Under the pieces are notes generated by a model. That model was not told the origin of the DNA. It ran no database searches and worked only from the letters and a program-made list of their open reading frames with translations. Position numbers and translations under genes: made by a program. This document shows, piece by piece, positions 59,484 to 64,000 of a stretch of DNA of 64,000 bases; within the stretch, counting starts at the first letter, position 1, and each line of letters opens with the position of its first letter. The stretch comes from Halosolutus gelatinilyticus (lineage in GTDB: Archaea; Halobacteriota; Halobacteria; Halobacteriales; Natrialbaceae): the NCBI RefSeq assembly GCF_023028105.1, contig NZ_CP095491.1:3596001-3660000 (forward strand), given 5' to 3'.

Positions 59484-60896
59484 ATGGAGCTACTACCGCT
59501 ACAAGGGTTGGAGTTTACACACAGCCCACTGTTGACATTTCTCGTCGGATTGTCTATGGTCGTTCTCCTCCTCGTCCGACTCGACTTTCCCGCATTCGTC
59601 GGGTTGATCCTGGCCGCGTTCAGCGTCGGGGTAGTCAACGCGGTGTTCGTCCCCGATTTCGGCTCGGCCGAGGCCGCGACGAGGGTCGCGCAAGCGTTCG
59701 GGGAGAACATGACCGGGATCGGGATTCCGATCCTCGCCGCGGCCATCATCGGAAAATCGATGCTGGAAAGCGGCGCCGCACAGCGCGTCGTCCGCGGGTT
59801 CCAGAACGTGCTGGGGAAGGAAAACTCCGACATCTCGTTGCTCGGGAGCAGTTCCGTGCTCGCGATTCCGGTCTTCTTCGACAGCGTGTTCTACCTGATG
59901 GCCCCGCTTGCGCGATCGATGCGGGCACGCGTCGGTCGAGACTACACACTGTTCCTGGTCGTTGTCGGGGCCGGCGCGGCGACCGCGCACGTCTTCGTGC
60001 CGCCGACGCCCGGTCCGCTCGCGGTCGCGGACCGGGTCAACAGCGACCTCGGCATGACGATCCTCATCGGCGCGGTGACCGCCGTGCCGTCGGTGATCCT
60101 CGGCGGCCTCGTCTACGGCCGGTGGATCAACGCCCGCCTCGATATCCCGCTTCGGGACACCATGTCGACGACGACCGAGGAACTGCAGGAGGTCGCCGAT
60201 AAACCGACGAGTTCGCTACCCGGGATGTTCGCGTCGCTCGCCCCGATCCTCGTCGCCGTCGGCCTCATCGGCTCGTACACCTTCGTCGACACGTTCGCGG
60301 ACGTCTACGCCCCGCTCGAGGTGATCCAGCCGATCGTCGTCTTCCTCGGCGAAAAGAACGTCGCGTTGATGCTCGCCGCCGTCGTGGCCGCGTACATCCT
60401 GTACAGCCACAACGACATGACGTCGAGCGAGTGGAGCGAGGAGCTAACGGAGGCGCTGAAAAGTGGGGGTAACATCGCCGCGATCACGGCCGCCGGCGGC
60501 GCGTTCGGTGCGATGCTGGCGGCTTCGGGAATCGGCGACTATCTCGGGAGCGCGCTCCAGGAGTTCGGCGTCGGCCTGCTGGTCACGGCCTGGCTCATCG
60601 CCGCGATCGTCCGGATCGCACAGGGATCGGCGACCGCCGCGATGCTGACCGCGGCCGGCATCATGGCGCCGCTCGTTGGCCAGCTGTCAGTCCACCCGGC
60701 GTACCTCGTCATGGTCATCGGTGCCGGCGGCAACATCTTCTCGTGGTACAACGACTCCGGGTTCTGGCTCGTCAAGGAGATCGGCGGCCTCACGCAGGAG
60801 GAGACGCTGAAGACGTGGACCGTCCTGACGACGATCATCTCGGTGGCCGGGTTGGTGACGACGTTGATCCTCTCGTCGCTGTTCCCGTTCGCGTAG
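59484..60896 (+). CDS. GntP family permease (gluconate:H+ symporter type)
   Basis: A 470-residue membrane protein with about 12-14 transmembrane helices of the GntP/GntT family. Typical segments are TFLVGLSMVVLLLVRLDFPA near the start, AVFVPDFGSAEAATRVAQAF, IAQGSATAAMLTAAGIMAPL and SWYNDSGFWLVKEIGGLTQEE. It imports gluconate or a related hydroxy acid. Haloarchaea often degrade sugars by the semiphosphorylative Entner-Doudoroff route, so gluconate-type substrates fit, but none of those enzymes is encoded nearby. The start at ATG 59484 has TATA-like sequence 22-31 bases upstream. Confidence 0.93.
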   Translation: MELLPLQGLEFTHSPLLTFLVGLSMVVLLLVRLDFPAFVGLILAAFSVGVVNAVFVPDFGSAEAATRVAQAFGENMTGIGIPILAAAIIGKSMLESGAAQRVVRGFQNVLGKENSDISLLGSSSVLAIPVFFDSVFYLMAPLARSMRARVGRDYTLFLVVVGAGAATAHVFVPPTPGPLAVADRVNSDLGMTILIGAVTAVPSVILGGLVYGRWINARLDIPLRDTMSTTTEELQEVADKPTSSLPGMFASLAPILVAVGLIGSYTFVDTFADVYAPLEVIQPIVVFLGEKNVALMLAAVVAAYILYSHNDMTSSEWSEELTEALKSGGNIAAITAAGGAFGAMLAASGIGDYLGSALQEFGVGLLVTAWLIAAIVRIAQGSATAAMLTAAGIMAPLVGQLSVHPAYLVMVIGAGGNIFSWYNDSGFWLVKEIGGLTQEETLKTWTVLTTIISVAGLVTTLILSSLFPFA

Positions 60897-61071
60897 CCGC
60901 CGCGGAGCTGGTTTTCCGAAGCGGAATCGCGGAGATCGGCCGCTCTCGTTCCGGCACGCCCGATCGGAGCGTCGACGCGCCCGATCTCGTAGCGCCGGCC
61001 GCCGCCGTCGAAGCCGATCCGGCCGTCGAACGGACGGTAGCTACAAGTTCTCCAACCGGGATTCGTGGTAC

Positions 61072-61491
61072 ATGGACGTGTCGCTGCCGCCGACCGAAGG
61101 GGACGAATACACCTACGAACGAACCTTCGATCCCGAGGACGTTCGAGCGTTCGGCGAACTGTCGGGGGATCAGCAGGCGATCCACACCGACCCGGACGAG
61201 GATGGACGGCTGATCGTACAGGGCCTGCTCACCGCCACGCTGCCGACGAAGATCGGCGGCGACATGAGCTACATCGCTCGCATCGTGGAGCTCGAGTTTT
61301 ACCGGCCGGTGTTCACGGGCGAGACGATCGCCTGTACGATGGTCGTCGAGTCCGTCGCCGAGACCGACGATCGGTACGAGGTCGAGTGTTCCGGAATCTG
61401 CACGAACGAGGCGGACGAGGTGGTCATGGACGGGACGTTCGACGGGATCGTACGCAAGGACGGAACCGACGGCGACGATCACGAACGGTAG
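61072..61491 (+). CDS. MaoC family dehydratase (hot-dog fold)
   Basis: A 139-residue hot-dog protein. The hydratase-2 motif region is DVRAFGELSGDQQAIHTDPD (Asp and His catalytic-type residues), followed by GRLIVQGLLTATLPTKIG and YRPVFTGETIACTMVV. Family members hydrate (R)-specific enoyl-CoA or related thioesters. It might serve beta-oxidation or polyhydroxyalkanoate monomer supply; a PHA-synthase-like remnant lies at 11504 but is far away. Start ATG 61072. Confidence 0.88.
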   Translation: MDVSLPPTEGDEYTYERTFDPEDVRAFGELSGDQQAIHTDPDEDGRLIVQGLLTATLPTKIGGDMSYIARIVELEFYRPVFTGETIACTMVVESVAETDDRYEVECSGICTNEADEVVMDGTFDGIVRKDGTDGDDHER

Positions 61492-61617
61492 GAAGGCGCA
61501 TCGGCGATCCCGGGGACGCGGGCGCGATCGCGAGCCCGTCGACGCGCTCGATCGACCAGGCGGAGCAGGGTGATACCTATCGGAACGTTTAGCAACCGCA
61601 AGCCCACAGGTACGGGT

Positions 61618-62115
61618 ATGGGGCTGCTCGACGCGCTGTTTCGATCGAATGAGATCCTCGGGATCGCCGAGGAGACCCTCGAGTTCGCCCTCGAATCCTC
61701 GGAGGCGTCCCACCCGAACGAGTACATGGGCTTTCTCCGGGGAACCGAGGCCGATCGACTGGGACTCGATCGGGACGGGCTCGTCATCACGGACGTCCTC
61801 GTGGTGCCGGGCACCGAGTCCAACAGCGTCAGCGCGACCGTCAGGACGAACCAGATTCCGAACGACGTGAACGCGCTCGGGAGCGTCCACTCCCACCCGA
61901 ACGGCGTCATCCGGCCGAGCAGCGCTGACCTTGACACGTTCGGCCGCGGGAGCGTTCACATCATCATCGGGGCGCCCTACGGTCGCTCCGACTGGAAGGC
62001 CTTCGATTCGCAGGGAACGCCGACGTCTCTGAACGTGATCGACGTCGATCTTCCCGAAACCGAGGAGTTCTTCGACTTTACCCAGGCGGACATCGACGAG
62101 GAACTGCGAGGATGA
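61618..62115 (+). CDS. JAMM/MPN+ metalloprotease (desampylase-like)
   Basis: A 165-residue JAB1/MPN+ protease. The metal site is complete: Glu in [16 protein letters not shown], then the JAMM core [20 protein letters not shown] (H-x-H-P-x7-S-x2-D). In Haloferax, JAMM proteins cleave SAMP conjugates (desampylase). The gene overlaps ribL by four bases (ATGA), so the two are coupled. A SAMP-like protein is also encoded in the window at 11195. The start at ATG 61618 follows TACGGGT. Confidence 0.9.
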   Translation: MGLLDALFRSNEILGIAEETLEFALESSEASHPNEYMGFLRGTEADRLGLDRDGLVITDVLVVPGTESNSVSATVRTNQIPNDVNALGSVHSHPNGVIRPSSADLDTFGRGSVHIIIGAPYGRSDWKAFDSQGTPTSLNVIDVDLPETEEFFDFTQADIDEELRG

Positions 62116-62543
62116 CGCGCCGGGTCATCGCACAGGGGACGTTCGACATCCTCCACCCCGGACACGTCCACTACCTCGAAGAAGCCGCCGCGATGGGCGA
62201 CGAGCTGATCGTCATCGTCGCCCGCACGTCGAACGTCGACCACAAGGAGGCGCCCATCTGTCCCGCGAGACAGCGCCGGGACGTCGTGGCCGCGCTCGAA
62301 GCCGTCGACGACGCGGTTCTCGGCCACGAGGAGGACATTTTCGTCCCGGTCGAGGAACTCGATCCCGACGTGATCGCGATCGGGCACGACCAGCACCACG
62401 ACGTCGACGCCATCGAAGCCGAACTCGAGCGCCGGGGCGTCGACTGTCGGGTCGAGCGCGCGAGCGCCCGCGAACCCGAACGCGAGGACGAACTCTTATC
62501 CACGCGGCTGATCGTCGATCGGATCCTCGAGCGCCGGGGCTGA
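62112..62543 (+). CDS. ribL: FAD synthetase RibL (archaeal FMN adenylyltransferase)
   Basis: A 143-residue nucleotidyltransferase. The HxGH-type motif is [20 protein letters not shown], and the late motif is [11 protein letters not shown] in place of [25 protein letters not shown] is the archaeal FMN adenylyltransferase region. It transfers AMP to FMN to make FAD. Its start overlaps the stop of the JAMM gene by 4 bases. Confidence 0.92.
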   Translation: MTRRVIAQGTFDILHPGHVHYLEEAAAMGDELIVIVARTSNVDHKEAPICPARQRRDVVAALEAVDDAVLGHEEDIFVPVEELDPDVIAIGHDQHHDVDAIEAELERRGVDCRVERASAREPEREDELLSTRLIVDRILERRG

Positions 62544-62577
62544 GCAGGCCGATCGAGCGAAACGACGTTCGTTCCGA

Positions 62578-63348
62578 TCAGGAGCGACGCGCGAGTCCGC
62601 CGGCGAACAAGCCGACGAAGAGGGCGACGAGGGCGGCGGTGATACCGAAGCTTGGGATCGAGTCCACCGTTCCCTCGGCGCTCCCGTCGTTTCCCTCGCC
62701 ATCTGCGGCGCTAGGATCGCCGTTGCCGTCGCCACCGCTCGTCTCGTTCGCGTCGCCGACCACCGCGGGGCCGTCCGGCGGCGACGCGTCGACGACGTCC
62801 GCTCCCTCTGAGACCGAAACGGATCCGTCGTGAGTGAACGTTTGCAGCGGCCAGTTGTTGGTCAGGCCGCTCTCGACATCCGCGATGGCCACCGTCGACT
62901 CCGTGCCGTCGGCGTCTTCGGCGACCCTGAACGTGATCGTGACGAGGCGCGCGTTCCCGGTCGCGCCACCGTCCGCGGGGTCGCGGCGCTGATCGATGTG
63001 GACGTAGCCCGCTTCGTCGTCGACGTCCGCGTCGGCGACGACCTCAGTCTCGTTCCCCTGCTCCATCCACGGCCCACGGTGGATCGTTTCGACGGTCAGG
63101 ACGTCGGGGTCGTACTCGATTCCGATCGCGGTGCGCTCGACGCCGGCACCGCCGTAGCCGCCGTCGCTGGCCATCTCCACCGCGACGTGGATCGTCTCGC
63201 CGGGTGGCGCTTCGGCGGCCTCCGGTTCGATCTCCAAGACCGCCGCGCTGTCGCTGGCGCCGGCCGCGCCGACGAACGCGATCGCCACCGCCGCCGCGAT
63301 CACCACTACCGCGATCGCGAATACGGGGCCGGATTTTCGCACGGTCAC
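62578..63348 (-). CDS. Cohesin-like surface protein with C-terminal sorting signal
   Basis: A 256-residue exported protein. The N-terminal signal or anchor is VFAIAVVVIAAAVAIAFVGA. A cohesin-type beta domain follows (residues about 35-150: APPGETIHVAVEMASDGGYG, IGIEYDPDVLTVETIHRGPW, NARLVTITFRVAEDADGTES). A Gly/Asp/Asn-rich linker leads to a C-terminal hydrophobic segment preceded by SIPSFG and followed by Arg-Arg, resembling the PGF-CTERM archaeosortase signal. It is probably S-layer- or membrane-anchored. The GTG start at 63348 overlaps the stop of the upstream gene by 4 bases. Confidence 0.85.
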   Translation of the reverse strand: MTVRKSGPVFAIAVVVIAAAVAIAFVGAAGASDSAAVLEIEPEAAEAPPGETIHVAVEMASDGGYGGAGVERTAIGIEYDPDVLTVETIHRGPWMEQGNETEVVADADVDDEAGYVHIDQRRDPADGGATGNARLVTITFRVAEDADGTESTVAIADVESGLTNNWPLQTFTHDGSVSVSEGADVVDASPPDGPAVVGDANETSGGDGNGDPSAADGEGNDGSAEGTVDSIPSFGITAALVALFVGLFAGGLARRS

Positions 63349-64000
63349 ACCTCCTCCAGCTCGAACGTCAGTTCACCCGGCGATCGGAAGGCGGTTTCGT
63401 ACCCCTGGTGGCGGGCCGCCTGCGACGGCGTCTCGACCGAGACGACCACCTGGTCACCCGCCCGCAGATCGGCGATCGGCGCCCCGTAGTGGTAGTGCAA
63501 CTCGTGATCGAGCGTCTCTCGGAGCGTCGTTTCGGCGATCGTCTCGTCGCCGCGCGCGACGCGGGCCGACAGCGCCTGCTGTGGCAAGACGCAGCGGTTG
63601 TACGGCGTCCGGGAGGAGACTGCCAGGTAGTACTCGTCGCCGTCGACGAACCGCGACCCCGGCGATAGCAGCGTCGTCGCGTAGACGGCGTCGTCGTGGG
63701 TCGGCTCGCCGAGCAGTCGTCCCGGGAGCGCCTCGACGGGGGGGACCGACGAGTAAGGCATCTCGTGTCCTCCTCCCCGTTCGTGATCGCCGCTCTCGTC
63801 GCGATCGGACGACTCGCCCTCGCCGTGACGATCGCCCATCGGCGGCACCGCGTCCCGCGATCCCCACCGGCCCTCGTCGAAGCGTTCGATCCGATCGACG
63901 AGTTCTCGGCGGGTCTCCTCGTCGAGTTCGAACTCGACGGTCGCCGAGGTGCGCTCGTCGAACCGGCCGGCGAACTCACCGGTCAGGCGAACATCGCTCA
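63345..64000 (-). CDS. Protein of unknown function, 5' end outside the window (DUF7350-like?)
   Basis: A partial minus-strand gene whose N terminus lies right of base 64000. The visible 217 residues include TSATVEFELDEETRRELVDR and IERFDEGRWG at the start. An acidic His/Glu-rich loop follows (GDRHGEGESSDRDESGDHER), then a beta domain, FVDGDEYYLAVSSRTPYNRC, VLPQQALSARVARGDETIAE, LDHELHYHYGAPIADLRAG. From memory, this last domain resembles haloarchaeal DUF7350/iron-transporter-like secreted proteins, but I am not sure. It overlaps the downstream cohesin-like gene by 4 bases (GTGA), so the two are one transcript. ATG 63848 is an internal Met, not the start. Confidence 0.75.
   Translation of the reverse strand, partial: SDVRLTGEFAGRFDERTSATVEFELDEETRRELVDRIERFDEGRWGSRDAVPPMGDRHGEGESSDRDESGDHERGGGHEMPYSSVPPVEALPGRLLGEPTHDDAVYATTLLSPGSRFVDGDEYYLAVSSRTPYNRCVLPQQALSARVARGDETIAETTLRETLDHELHYHYGAPIADLRAGDQVVVSVETPSQAARHQGYETAFRSPGELTFELEEV

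Noticed and set aside
1-64000. Search for tRNA, rRNA, SRP RNA or RNase P RNA
   Set aside because: No T-loop (GTTCRA) plus acceptor pattern or rRNA-like stretch was found by eye; a covariance-model scan would be needed to exclude small RNAs.
1-64000. Insertion sequences, integrase or provirus genes
   Set aside because: No transposase or integrase motif was seen in any credible frame; the hairpin at 41142-41159 alone is not enough to call a mobile element.

Overview
The window is chromosomal DNA from a haloarchaeon (class Halobacteria). It is GC-rich with strong G/C at third codon positions. The proteins are very acidic (GrpE, catalase and MutY have Asp/Glu-rich tails), exported proteins carry twin-arginine signals, and there are HalOD1, DUF7344, archaeal XPB/Bax1, DacZ, RibL and SAMP/JAMM genes. 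Several starts have a TATA-like box 22-32 bases upstream, as expected for leaderless haloarchaeal mRNAs. The very frequent GATCG/CGATCG words would suit a Natrialbales-type genome, but I cannot name a genus. I saw no rRNA, tRNA, CRISPR array, transposase or integrase.

Layout. 1-4 kb: a beta-helix (pectate-lyase-like) protein, a DUF1616 membrane protein and a GalE-type epimerase, possibly the edge of a surface-polysaccharide locus. 4-15 kb: metabolic and housekeeping genes (NUDIX, methylmalonyl-CoA mutase large subunit, GNAT, tungsten aldehyde:ferredoxin oxidoreductase, HAD, SAMP/MoaD-like protein, alpha/beta hydrolase, DUF892, small flavoprotein, ComA-like synthase). This stretch holds an M48-type protease that has lost its catalytic core and a short remnant resembling PHA synthase. 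15-23 kb: a cation exchanger, a purine salvage pair (hpt and an NCS2 permease), a 2-oxoacid dehydrogenase E1 alpha/beta pair with an SDR, a second DUF892 protein and a stand-alone AMP-ligase-like domain. 23-30 kb: the Hsp70 system dnaJ, dnaK and grpE on the minus strand, with three small regulator genes (DUF7344, HalOD1, Lrp) in AT-richer DNA between dnaK and grpE. 30-37.5 kb: a repair and stress island with an XPB helicase and its partner nuclease Bax1, separated by a large KatE catalase and the c-di-AMP cyclase dacZ. 37.5-40 kb: an 850-base non-coding stretch with palindromes and a tandem repeat, then three tandem paralogous small proteins, the first with a Tat signal. 40-51 kb: panE, an RNA m5C methyltransferase with a PUA-like partner, a PAC2 protein, a Tat-exported protein, an aldo/keto reductase, small membrane proteins, a BBE-type flavoprotein with an unusually strong Shine-Dalgarno site, a PAPS-reductase-like protein and WecB. 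51-64 kb: cupin, SPFH protein, AEC transporter, MutY, an orphan receiver, a RecJ-like DHH nuclease, UspA divergent from a GntP permease, MaoC, the overlapping JAMM-ribL pair, and a cohesin-like surface protein overlapping a gene that runs off the right edge.

The best candidate for something undescribed is the tandem three-paralogue family at 38386-40059 with its repeat-bearing upstream region. Next are the in-frame-deleted M48 protein and PHA-synthase-like remnant about 1 kb apart, and the XPB-KatE-DacZ-Bax1 arrangement.
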